Assembly (NCBI GenBank): GCA_938075305.1
Contig: CALJGV010000009.1
Span: 1-64,000, forward strand
Source: an uncultured bacterium
Lineage (GTDB): Bacteria > Planctomycetota > UBA1135 > GCA-002686595
Direction: 5' to 3'
Length of the DNA: 64,000 nucleotides
Below, piece after piece: positions 43,834-52,542 of the stretch. Under the pieces are notes generated by a model, which did not search any database, was not told the DNA's origin, and saw only the letters and a program-made list of their open reading frames with translations. How positions within the stretch are numbered: the stretch's first letter is position 1; every line of letters begins with the position of its first letter. Made by a program: the position numbers and the translations under genes.

Positions 43834-46800
43834 TCAGGGGCGCGATACGCCGAGGACCATCACCTGGCCAGCGGACGGGTCGGTGACGATCACCAGGTCG
43901 CCCGAGGCGACCACCTGCTCCACCGACCGCGCGCCCGTGAGCCATCCGGCGAAGACCGGGGCCGAGGGGTTCGACATGTCGAACGCGGCGACGGCGCCCG
44001 GACCCTCGAGGGCCGCCGCGAGGAACGGCACGCCGCCGGTCTCGCCCAGCGCGATGGACACCGGCCGCACGGCGCTCATGGTCGCCCCGGCGCGCTGGGC
44101 CGAGGGGTCGAGTTCGGCGGCCCGGCCCACGAGGCGCTGCCCCGTCTCCCAGAGCTGCGCGCCGTCCGCGTCCCGGATGCCAATCGACCGCGACCCGAAG
44201 GCGAGGAGCAGGTTGACGAGGCCGTCGCCGTCCGGGTCCGAACCAACGCTCGAGACCATGAGGTCACCGGCATCGGCGGCCTGCTGGAGCTCCAGGGCCG
44301 TGGGGAAGGTCATCGTGTCCAGGTTCAGGTCCCCGACGCGCACGCGCTCGTCGAACCCGGACCCCGACCCAGGGGGCAGGACTCTGGCCACGCCGCCGTT
44401 GGCGAGGGCCACCCGGGTCTCCCCACGATCCTCGAAGGTCAGGAGGTCCAGCGGCTGAACGAGGCCGTGGACCGGGAGCGGCTTGGGATCGAAGGGGCCC
44501 GCGACGCTCGAGGCGTCGAGTCCCTGCGGCTCCAGCTCCACGACCGCGAAGGCCGTGGCGGGCCCGCCGACGCCCGAGAGCACGCCGCTGCCCGGGGCGG
44601 CTGCCGCCTGCTCGAGCCCCGCGCCGTTGTCGAAGGTCACGATGAGGCGGTCCCCCAGAGCGGCGAGCCCGCTGGCGCGGCCGCTGCCGCCCAACCCCGC
44701 CTCCGAGAGGTCCGCGCGCAGCACCTTGCTCACCGGGAGCACCGGGACCTGCAGCCCCCCGAGCTGGTCCGGCGGGGTGGACTCGAGCTGCGCGGACACC
44801 GTCGCATAGTCCGCAGGAGACAGGCTCTGAAGGTTCGTCGCCGCGGACAGGTCGAGGGAGTAGACGCCGCGGAACCCCTCGGGGTCGGCGGCGACCTCGA
44901 GGAGCGCGAGCCCACCGAAGGCCGGGCCGTCGGAGACGCAGAGCCCTTCGACCGCGTGGTCGGCGGCGTCGAGCACGAGGGCATACTCGCCCACGGTGTT
45001 GCCCGTGGCAGCATCGACCTGCAGCAGCCGGATCACGGCCGACGCGGCGGAGGTCGTATCCGCCGCGGTGTCGGGGTTGTCCAGAGGCAGCCGCGTGGCC
45101 GCGGTGAGGAGCCCCGAGACCCCATCATGGGCCAGGGCGCCGAAGCCCCCGAAGCGGCGGCCGAGGCCGAAGTCGAGGTTGGATCGGCGCGTGGCATACG
45201 CCGCGGGAAGGGTCGGGCTCCCGAGGGACCCGGGGGTCCCGGCCGGGACCACGCGCCGGACCAGCGCCCCGGTCGCGTCGAACTCCCAGAGCCCGCAACG
45301 CCGCGCGTCCGCGAGCCAGAAGCCCCCGGAGGCCACGGCGGCCGCACCGCAGAACCGCGCGCCGAGCGCCGACGCGCCGACCGGGTTCCCGCTCGTGTCC
45401 ACCGTGGGCTCGTCCTGGAAGGCGAGCCCCGTGGAGGAGGCGAAGAGGCTCGGCCGGCCCACCACCGGGGCCCCGGCCCCGTCAGAGAGCGGGAGCTCGG
45501 AGATCAGGGAGACCCCGCCGGTCTGGGGATCGACCTCCACGACCCGCACCTGGAGCTGCTGGTCGGGCGCCACCATGGGAAGCTCCAGGGAGAGGTCGCC
45601 GTCCAGATCCACGGGAGCAAGGACCGGCCCCGCTCCGTCGATCACCGTGGCTCGAACCCGGCCGCCCCCCGCGTCCACGGCCGCGACGATCCCGGTGAAG
45701 CCGCCCACCTCCACGGGGTCCCCGGCGGTCGTCGTGAGCTGGGCGGGCGGTGCGCTCCACTGGATACGCTGGCCGCTGGCGAAGGCGCCGGCCTGGAAGG
45801 TCCCCCACCCACGGTCGGCGAGGGGCAAGCACTGGGTTGCAAGCTCCTCGACGGTGTCCACGATCACGAGGGCGTCGTTCTCAGGGCAGGCGACCCACGC
45901 GCGGGTCCCGTCAGCGCTGAGGGCGACAGCGCGGGGGGTGAGCTCCAGGGAGGCGAGGGGGGAGCCGCCGTTGAACCAGCGCACGCCCGCCGCCTCGAGG
46001 ACCGCTTCATCCCCGTCGAAGGCCGTGAAGGGGATCGGGGCGACGTCCGTCGACTGGTTCAGCAACGACGGTCCGCCGGGGGGGACCCGGAAGATCGTCA
46101 CGTAACCAAGACCCTCGCCTCCCCCGACGAAGGGGGGGTCACCCGCGCAGGCCACGGCGACCACCAGGCCGTCGGCCGTCACGTCGATCGCCACGGGGTT
46201 GGACCCCACGGACGAAATGGCCAGCTGCGGCGTGAGGGTCAGGGGGTCGATGAACTGAACCCGCCCGGGGTACTCGATGGTCTCGCCACTCCAGGTGACC
46301 ACCACCGACCCCGAGGCCCCGCAGTCCACGTCGAGGGGCGGCCCGGGGAGGTATCCGAGCGACGCAGGAGGAGCGCTGATGCTCCCGACCGGGATCGGCT
46401 TGGTGGGATCGGTCAGATCGAAGACCGCGACCTCCTCGAGGACGGGGTCGATGATGAACACCCGCGCGGTCGCGGAGTGGTAGGCCGATCGGAGCGCACG
46501 GCCGCTGCCCCCGAGGTCGATCGTGGAAAGCACGGTCGGCCCGAGCTGGAGCCGCGGCGCGTCGACCGTGACCATCACCGAGTCGGACCCGAGGGTCGCT
46601 CCCCCGGCGGAGAGGCCGCTGGCCACGAACTCGAGGTCACCGCCGATGTCCGGGGCCAGGAAGCTGATGGCTCCGTCCGGCCCGCCCGGGACGGCCTCGA
46701 GCTGCACTGGGGCGCCGGTGACCTGGGTCCACTGGAAGGACGCCACGCCGTCCCCCTCCACGACCGAGGCCTCGAGGCTGACCCTCGACCGGGACAACGT

Positions 46801-46932
46801 GGACACGTCCTCCCCCGCGAAGACCGTCGCGGGGGACGGCCCTCCACCATCTCCACCCCCGCCACCGCAGGCCGCGAGGAGGCCGCCAAACCCGGCGAGG
46901 AGAAGAAACTGGTTCGTGCGATGGTCCAGCAT
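43834..46932 (-). CDS. Large lipoprotein with choice-of-anchor I-like and phytase-like beta-propeller regions
   Basis: 1032 residues. The lipobox is LLAAC followed by a Gly-rich spacer. An Ig/PKD-like domain at about 35-125 (FQWTQVTGAPVQLEAV) precedes a region like choice-of-anchor I (LSTIDLGGSGRALRSAYHSA, VAVFDLTDPTKPIPVGSI, DNALVIVDTV) at about 130-400. A second propeller-type part near 580-760 resembles esterase-like phytase domains (GGFGALAHDGVSGLLTAATR, VLDAADHAVEGLCVSDG). The C-terminus returns to the FDMSNPSAPVFAGWLTG repeat type. Probably surface-exposed; no catalytic residues are read with confidence. Divergent from the PLP enzyme gene. Confidence 0.75.
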   Translation of the reverse strand: MLDHRTNQFLLLAGFGGLLAACGGGGGDGGGPSPATVFAGEDVSTLSRSRVSLEASVVEGDGVASFQWTQVTGAPVQLEAVPGGPDGAISFLAPDIGGDLEFVASGLSAGGATLGSDSVMVTVDAPRLQLGPTVLSTIDLGGSGRALRSAYHSATARVFIIDPVLEEVAVFDLTDPTKPIPVGSISAPPASLGYLPGPPLDVDCGASGSVVVTWSGETIEYPGRVQFIDPLTLTPQLAISSVGSNPVAIDVTADGLVVAVACAGDPPFVGGGEGLGYVTIFRVPPGGPSLLNQSTDVAPIPFTAFDGDEAVLEAAGVRWFNGGSPLASLELTPRAVALSADGTRAWVACPENDALVIVDTVEELATQCLPLADRGWGTFQAGAFASGQRIQWSAPPAQLTTTAGDPVEVGGFTGIVAAVDAGGGRVRATVIDGAGPVLAPVDLDGDLSLELPMVAPDQQLQVRVVEVDPQTGGVSLISELPLSDGAGAPVVGRPSLFASSTGLAFQDEPTVDTSGNPVGASALGARFCGAAAVASGGFWLADARRCGLWEFDATGALVRRVVPAGTPGSLGSPTLPAAYATRRSNLDFGLGRRFGGFGALAHDGVSGLLTAATRLPLDNPDTAADTTSAASAVIRLLQVDAATGNTVGEYALVLDAADHAVEGLCVSDGPAFGGLALLEVAADPEGFRGVYSLDLSAATNLQSLSPADYATVSAQLESTPPDQLGGLQVPVLPVSKVLRADLSEAGLGGSGRASGLAALGDRLIVTFDNGAGLEQAAAAPGSGVLSGVGGPATAFAVVELEPQGLDASSVAGPFDPKPLPVHGLVQPLDLLTFEDRGETRVALANGGVARVLPPGSGSGFDERVRVGDLNLDTMTFPTALELQQAADAGDLMVSSVGSDPDGDGLVNLLLAFGSRSIGIRDADGAQLWETGQRLVGRAAELDPSAQRAGATMSAVRPVSIALGETGGVPFLAAALEGPGAVAAFDMSNPSAPVFAGWLTGARSVEQVVASGDLVIVTDPSAGQVMVLGVSRP

Positions 46933-47022
46933 TCGTTCGCCGTAACCCTATCCCCTCCAGTGCGGCGAGTGTATCCATGGGGGAGATATGACAGCGACGG
47001 CCTCGATCGCCGCCTGACGTCC

Positions 47023-48156
47023 ATGGCTGCCCCCCTCCCCGCTCCGCTGGAGCCCGGCCTCGAAGGCCGCATCCTCACGCCCGCGCTCCTGGTCGACCTC
47101 GGGGCCGCGAGGCGAAACATCGAGGCGGTCCTGCGGCTCACGGCGGGGCCCGCGCGCTGGCGACCCCACGTGAAGACCGCGAAGATCCCCGAGGTGCTCG
47201 CGCTCTACGCGAGGGCGGGCATCCGGCGGTTCAAGTGCGCCACCGCCCGGGAGGCCGACGTGCTTGCCGGGGTGCTGGAGGCTGAGTCCACCCCCTCCGG
47301 CGACATCCTCCTCGCTCACCACCTGTACGGCCGCGGCCTGGACCGGCTCGCCGAGCTGGCCGCCCGCTGGCCTGGTGTCTCATTCTCGACCCTGGTGGAG
47401 TCCGTGGACCAGGTGGCGGAGCTCCCGCCGGACCTGGGTGTCTTCATCGACGTGGACCTCGGGATGGGTCGCACAGGGATCGGGATCGGCAACGGCGACG
47501 AGATCCGCGCCATCGCAAGGGCCGCGGGCGAACGCTTCCGGGGCCTCCACGCCTACGACGGGCACCGGCACGAGGCCGACCTCGACGAGCGCGCTCGCCT
47601 GATCCACTCCTCCTACGACGAGCTGGTCTCGCTGGCCGGATCCCTCCGCGACTCGGGGCTCGCGCCCTCCGAGGTCATCACCGCGGGCACCCCGGCGTTC
47701 CCCGCCGCCCTCAAGCACGTGGGCCTCGCCACCCTGCCCGGGTCCGTCCATCGGGTCTCCCCCGGTACGGTGGTCTACCACGACCTGCGATCCGTGGAGC
47801 AGCTCCCCGACCTCGAGGCGGAGTTCGCGGCCACCGTCCTGACGCGGGTCGCGAGCCTCCCCGGCACGGACCGCGTGACCTGCGACGCGGGTTCAAAGTC
47901 CATCGAAGGCACGGGCCCTGATCGGATCGCCGAGGTCGTGGACCACGGGCACCTCAAGGCCATCGGCCAGAGCGAGGAGCACACCGTCCTGATGGCCGAG
48001 GGCGGAGAGCGGCCCGAGCGCGGCGCCTTGCTGCGGCTCATCCCGGGCCACGTCTGCCCCACCGTCAACCTCGCCACCCACGCCCTCCTGGTCGAGGACG
48101 GCAGGCTCATCGAACGGGTCGAGGTGGCCGCCCGCGGTCACGAGGCCCTCGCCTGA
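47023..48156 (+). CDS. PLP-dependent D-threonine aldolase / D-serine dehydratase-like (DSD1) enzyme
   Basis: 377 residues from the ATG at 47023; the frame extends upstream only as antisense sequence to the large lipoprotein. The fold type III alanine-racemase-like barrel begins LTPALLVDLGAARRNI, with PLP Lys51 in RPHVKTAK, HLYGRGLDRLAEL, GRTGIGI, GLHAYDGHRH, and the C-terminal metal-binding GHVCPTVNLA (His and Cys). The pair of PLP Lys and His/Cys metal ligands is typical of D-threonine aldolase and eukaryote-like D-serine dehydratase. Exact substrate not resolvable. The nitrilase gene follows 20 bases later. Confidence 0.88.
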   Translation: MAAPLPAPLEPGLEGRILTPALLVDLGAARRNIEAVLRLTAGPARWRPHVKTAKIPEVLALYARAGIRRFKCATAREADVLAGVLEAESTPSGDILLAHHLYGRGLDRLAELAARWPGVSFSTLVESVDQVAELPPDLGVFIDVDLGMGRTGIGIGNGDEIRAIARAAGERFRGLHAYDGHRHEADLDERARLIHSSYDELVSLAGSLRDSGLAPSEVITAGTPAFPAALKHVGLATLPGSVHRVSPGTVVYHDLRSVEQLPDLEAEFAATVLTRVASLPGTDRVTCDAGSKSIEGTGPDRIAEVVDHGHLKAIGQSEEHTVLMAEGGERPERGALLRLIPGHVCPTVNLATHALLVEDGRLIERVEVAARGHEALA

Positions 48157-48176
48157 CCGACCCCACAGCTCCCACC

Positions 48177-49106
48177 ATGCCCAACGCTCCCTACCGGGCC
48201 GCGGTCGTCCAGGCGGCCCCGGCAGCCCTCGACCTCGAGGGCACCCTCGAACGCGTGGACGAGCTCACCGGCCGCGCCGCCTCGGAGGGAGCCTCCCTCG
48301 TCGTCTTCCCCGAGGCCTTCGTCGGGGGGTACCCAAAGGGCGTCGACTTCGGCGTCCGGCTCGGCACCCGAAGTGAGGCCGGGCGCGCCGCCTTCGAGCG
48401 CTATCACGCGGGGGCGGTGGAGGTCCCGGGGCCAGCGGTGGACCGCCTCGGCGGGATCGCCGCGCGGCACGGGGTGGAGCTGGTCATCGGGGTCGTGGAG
48501 CGGGACGGAGGAACCCTCTACTGCACGGTGCTCTTCGTCGGACCCGGCGGCGAGCTGCGTGGCAAGCACCGCAAGCTCGTCCCCACGGCCCTGGAACGCT
48601 GCGTATGGGGCCGCGGCGACGCCTCCACCCTGACGGTCGTGGACTCACCCCGCGGCAAGATCGGCGCGGCGATCTGCTGGGAGAACTACATGCCCCTCCT
48701 GCGCGCCGCCCTCTTCGAGCGGGGCACCGAGGTCTACTGCGCACCGACGGTGGACGACCGTGACGTGTGGCAGGCCACCATGCGGCACGTGGCCGTGGAG
48801 GGGCGCTGCCATGTCCTCGCGGCCTGCCAGCACATGCGTGGGCGCGACCTCCACGCCGACCTCGGCGGCGACGAGATCGCGCCAGATGAGGTCCTGATCC
48901 GAGGCGGCAGCGTCATCGTCGATCCGTTCGGAGAGGTGCTCGCCGGCCCGGTCTTCGAGGAGGACGCCGTGCTCGTCGCAGAGGTCGACCCCGGCGCCGT
49001 GATCCGAGGCCGCTTCGACCTCGACGTCTCCGGCCACTACGCCAGGCCCGACGTGTTCGAGCTGCGCGTGCTGCCCACCCCCGGAGACGGCACGTCCGCC
49101 GAGTAG
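48177..49106 (+). CDS. Nitrilase-family carbon-nitrogen hydrolase
   Basis: 309 residues. The catalytic triad is readable: E46 (FPEAFVGGYP), K133 (KHRKLVPTALER) and C167 (AAICWENYMPLLR). The context ICWENYMP is the branch 1 nitrilase motif, so true nitrile hydrolysis is more likely than amidase activity. WQATMRHVAVEGRCHVLAAC and GGSVIVDPFGEVLAGP are also conserved. Cytoplasmic, forms oligomers or spirals in the family. Likely co-transcribed with the PLP enzyme gene. Confidence 0.92.
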   Translation: MPNAPYRAAVVQAAPAALDLEGTLERVDELTGRAASEGASLVVFPEAFVGGYPKGVDFGVRLGTRSEAGRAAFERYHAGAVEVPGPAVDRLGGIAARHGVELVIGVVERDGGTLYCTVLFVGPGGELRGKHRKLVPTALERCVWGRGDASTLTVVDSPRGKIGAAICWENYMPLLRAALFERGTEVYCAPTVDDRDVWQATMRHVAVEGRCHVLAACQHMRGRDLHADLGGDEIAPDEVLIRGGSVIVDPFGEVLAGPVFEEDAVLVAEVDPGAVIRGRFDLDVSGHYARPDVFELRVLPTPGDGTSAE

Positions 49107-49171
49107 AGCGACGGGGACGCGTCCCACCCGGGGCCGAAATCGGCCTCACAGCCCCGTACTGGGCGGTCGCC

Positions 49172-49201
49172 TTGCTTTGATGCGGTGCGCGAACCTAGCA
49201 T
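49172..49201 (+). promoter_or_regulatory. Weak candidate promoter upstream of CBS gene
   Basis: TTGCTT (49172-49177) and TAGCAT (49196-49201) with an 18-base spacer are a partial match to sigma-70 elements. The same stretch also holds an imperfect inverted repeat TTGATGC / GCATCAA (49177-49183, 49198-49204). Single-match evidence in GC-rich DNA. Confidence 0.3.
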
Positions 49202-49263
49202 CAAGTGTTCGCCATCGCCGAGCGGCGAAGCTCACCTACAACTCAAACAGCGAGGAGTCCGCC

Positions 49264-49680
49264 ATGCTGCGTTCTGTCGAAGCCGAGGATCACATGACCC
49301 GATCACCGGTGACCCTGAGTCCGGAGACCCACATCTTCGAGGCTATCCGAGCGCTCACCGAGCGCAGCATCTCCGGCGCTACGGTCCTCGACGACGACGG
49401 CAACGTGGTGGGGGTCATCTCCGAGATGGATTGCCTCCAGGCGGTGCTCAGCGGCACCTACCACGGCGAGGCTGGGGGCACCGTGGCCGACATCATGACC
49501 ACCGAGGTGGAGTCGGTGGAGGTCGGCATGAGCGTCGTGGACGTGGCCCAGAAGCTCATCGACGGCCACCGACGCCGCTTCCCCATCGTCAAGGAGGGCA
49601 AGTTCGTCGGGCAGGTCTCCTGCCGCTCGATCCTGCGGGCGGTCATGGCGTTCGCGAAGACGGACGCGCCAGCGGACTGA
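49264..49680 (+). CDS. CBS domain-pair protein
   Basis: 138 residues from the ATG at 49264, chosen for a GAGGAG ribosome site at 49252-49257 with six-base spacing. Two CBS motifs: MTRSPVTLSPETHIFEAIRA with SGATVLDDDGNVVGVIS, and IMTTEVESVEVGMSVVDVAQ with RFPIVKEGKFVGQVSCRSIL. Stand-alone CBS pairs bind adenine nucleotides and regulate partners. It converges on fdhA, but no direct link is implied. Confidence 0.92.
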   Translation: MLRSVEAEDHMTRSPVTLSPETHIFEAIRALTERSISGATVLDDDGNVVGVISEMDCLQAVLSGTYHGEAGGTVADIMTTEVESVEVGMSVVDVAQKLIDGHRRRFPIVKEGKFVGQVSCRSILRAVMAFAKTDAPAD

Positions 49681-49710
49681 CCCGGCCGCCGCGCCAACCC
49701 TCGCGCCCGA

Positions 49711-52539
49711 TCAGGCGGGCGCGTCGACGCCGTAGAACGTCCCGGGGAACAGACCGTCGCGGGCCTCCCCTTCCTCGACCTTGCGGACCTCCGCGGCGCA
49801 GACCTTGTACTCCGCGGTGTCCGTCACGGGGTCCCCCGCGTCGTTGGTGATCACGTTGGCTCGCGCCTCGAAGAAGTGCAGGGGCATCCAGATGCAGCGC
49901 GGCTGGACCTGGCGTGAGTAGAGCGCCCTGACCCGCACCGAGCCGCGCCGGGTCGAGATCTCGACGAGGTCTCGGTCCTCGATGCCGCGCTTCTTCGCGT
50001 CGCGGGGGTGAATCTCAACCCAGGCCTCGGACTGCTTCGCGTCGAGCCCCGACTCGCGTCGGGTCTGGGTCGCACAGTTGTAGTGGTACAGCGTCCGCCC
50101 GGTCGAGAGGAGCAGGCCGTAGGTCTCGTCAGGGAGCTCCGCCGGCGGGCGATAGTCCACCGCCTGGAAGAGCCCCTTGCCCCGCAGGATCCCCTCCTCG
50201 TGGAGGAAGGTCGTCCCCGGGTGATCTGGGGTCGGGCAGGGCCACTGGAGGCCCGTCTTGGGGAGCTCAACCGTGGCATCGAGCCGCGCGTGGCTGATCC
50301 CGGAGAACTTGTCCGCGTCACGCACGAGCTCGTCGTAGACGTCGGCGGCCGTGTCGAACGACCAGTCCGCGCCGCTCGCGTTGGCGAGCGCGATCAGGAT
50401 TCGCCAGTCCTCGCGCGCCTCGCCCGGCGGCTCGACGGCCTTGCGCACGCGCTGAACGCGCCGCTCGGAGTTGGTGAAGACGCCCTCCTTCTCGGCGAAG
50501 ACCGACGCGGGGAAGACCACGTCCGCGAAGCGGCAGGTCTCGTTGAGGAAGGCGTCCTGCACCACGACGAACTCGGCGGCGTTCATGCCCTTCTCGAGCT
50601 CCATGCAGTTCGGCTCGGAGAGGACCACGTCCTCCCCCATGACGAAGAGGCCTTTGATGCTCTTGCCCACCTCCTTCATCATCACGTTCAGGTTCAGCCC
50701 CGGCTCGGAGGGGAACGTCGTCCCCCACGCTTCCTCGTACCTGGCGTGGACCTCGGGGTCGTCGACCCGCTGGTAGCCCGGGAGGAAGATCGGGGTCGCG
50801 CCGGCGTCGTTGGCGCCCTGGACGTTGTTCTGTCCGCGCAGCGGGTTCATCCCTGAAGAGGGCTTGCCCAGGTGCCCGGTCATCAGCACGAGGTTCGCGA
50901 GGGCGTAGACGTTGTCCGTGCCGTGCGTGTGCTCGGTGATCCCGAGGGTGTAGTAGATCCCGGCCTTCTCCGTGGTCGCGTACTTACGCGCGACCCAGCG
51001 GATGTCCTCGGCGGAGATCCCCGTGTGCTCCTCCGCCGCCTCGGGCGAGTAGCGCTTCACGGTCTCCCGCACCGCCTCGAAGCCCTCGGTGTTCTCCGCC
51101 ACGAAGGTCTCGTCCACGAGGCCCTCCTCGCAGATCACGTGGGCCATGGCGTTCAGCAGCCAGACGTCGCAGCCCGGCTTCAGCTGGAGGTGCTTCTCCG
51201 CGATGGTCGACATCCAGATCTTGCGCGGGTCCGCGACCACCATGGTCGCGCCGCGCCGCACGGCCCGCTTCATCTCCATGGCGATGATCGGGTGCGCCTC
51301 GCTCGTGTTGCTCCCGATCACGAACAGGAAGTCCGCGTTACGGATCTCCCCGATCGAGTTCGTCATCGCGCCCGCTCCGAAGGTGGTGACCAGACCGGCC
51401 ACCGTCGGAGCGTGTCATGTCGCTGCACACTGATGGATGTTGTTCGTCTTGAACACCGCCCGGGATAGCTTCTGCACGAGGTAGTTCTCCTCCATCGTGC
51501 AGCGCGACGAGCTGACGAAGCCGAGCCCGTTGGGCCCGTGCCGTTCACTGACGCCTTGGAGGCCCGCGGCCGCCACCGAGAGCGCGTTCTCCCAGCTGGT
51601 CGGCACGAGCTCGCCCGCGTCGTTGCGGACCAGCGGGCTCGTGATGCGCTCCTCGTGGTGGATGAAGTCGTAGGCGAAGCGGCCCTTCACGCACAGGTTG
51701 CCGTCGTTCGTGGTCGTGCCCGCGGGCGGGCTGGTGACCTTCACCACCTGACCGCGGCCGTCGTTGGCGTCGGGGTCCACGTTGAGATCGAGCTGGCACC
51801 CGACGCCGCAGAAGTTGCAGGTGCTGCGGACCTTGGTCAGCTCACGCTCCGGCTTCGCCTCGCGCGTCAGGGGCATCTTCTCCCCCATGGCGCCCGTGGG
51901 GCACACGTCGACGCACCCGCCGCACATCTCGCAGGTGGTGTCCATCAAGGACAGCCCGTCCACCGTCGCGATGGTGGTTTCGGCGCCGCGGCCCGCGAGG
52001 GTGATGGCGCTGACGCCCTCGACCTCCTCGCAGTAGCGCGTGCAGCGCGCGCAGGAGATGCAGGTGTCGGCGTTGAAGTGGATGTAGGGGTTGCGGTCCC
52101 CGTCGCGGTTGTCCCGCAGGGACTCCATGAAGCCCCAGTCCCGCGGCGCCTCGTAGCGCGCCGCCATCTCCAGCAGCTCGTTAGGCGCGCCACGCTCTGC
52201 GACCTCGATGTCCTGGGGGTGGTCCGTGAGGTAGAGGGCGAAGAGGGTCTTGCGGTGGCGATCGATCCGCTCCGTCTCCGTGCGCACCTCCGCGCCGTCC
52301 TGGGCGGGGGTCTTGCACGCAGGGAGCAGTCGGCGCTGCCCCTCGACCTCCACCAGGCAGGTCCGGCAGGCGCCCGCCGGCTCCAGGCGCGGGTCATGGC
52401 ACAGGGTCGGGATCTCCGCCCCCGCGCGCTGGGCGACCTCGAGGATCGTCTCGCCCGCCTGGAAGGGCATCTGCCGTCCGTCCACCTGGATGGACCTGGC
52501 CGGCCGCTTGGGCTGGTCCGGTTCGCCTCGCTCGATCAT
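49711..52539 (-). CDS. fdhA: NAD-dependent formate dehydrogenase alpha subunit, probable selenoprotein with in-frame UGA
   Basis: 942 residues when the TGA at 51415-51417 is read as selenocysteine (Sec375); ordinary ORF calling splits it into 374 and 563 residues in the same frame. The 2Fe-2S domain has C47, C58, C61, C75; the 4Fe-4S clusters have C160/163/166/170 and C203/206/209/213; the MopB 4Fe-4S has C241/244/248 and C283 (STCNFCGVGC). QCAAT-Sec-HAPTVAGL aligns with the catalytic CARV-U/C-H-x-P of Mo/W formate dehydrogenases. The molybdopterin domain follows (GAMTNSIGEI, GMNPLRGQNNVQGA). It oxidises formate to CO2. An AGGAGG site precedes the ATG at 52539, three bases after the fdhB stop. 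The downstream hairpin at 51373-51412 supports recoding. Confidence 0.93.
51373..51412 (-). promoter_or_regulatory. Bacterial SECIS-like hairpin downstream of the fdhA UGA
   Basis: On the coding strand the UGA is followed by CA and then a hairpin: lower stem CGCUCCGA (51412-51405) with UCGGAGCG (51380-51373), upper stem GGUGGCC (51403-51397) with GGUCACC (51391-51385), and apical loop GGUCU (51396-51392). The upper stem has one G-U wobble; the internal loop is C opposite ACCU. The loop equals the GGUCU of the E. coli fdhF SECIS, which SelB recognises. Position and shape are as expected for a bacterial SECIS. Confidence 0.85.
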
Positions 52540-52542
52540 CTC

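Noticed and set aside
43810..47022. N-terminal extension of the PLP enzyme by more than 1000 codons
   Set aside because: The sequence is antisense to the large lipoprotein gene and is Arg/Gly/Pro-rich without domains; the first sensible start is 47023.
51400..51420. Frameshift or pseudogene in fdhA
   Set aside because: Both halves are in the same frame, the break is a TGA at the catalytic Cys/Sec site, and a SECIS hairpin follows. A disabling mutation at exactly that position would be a coincidence.
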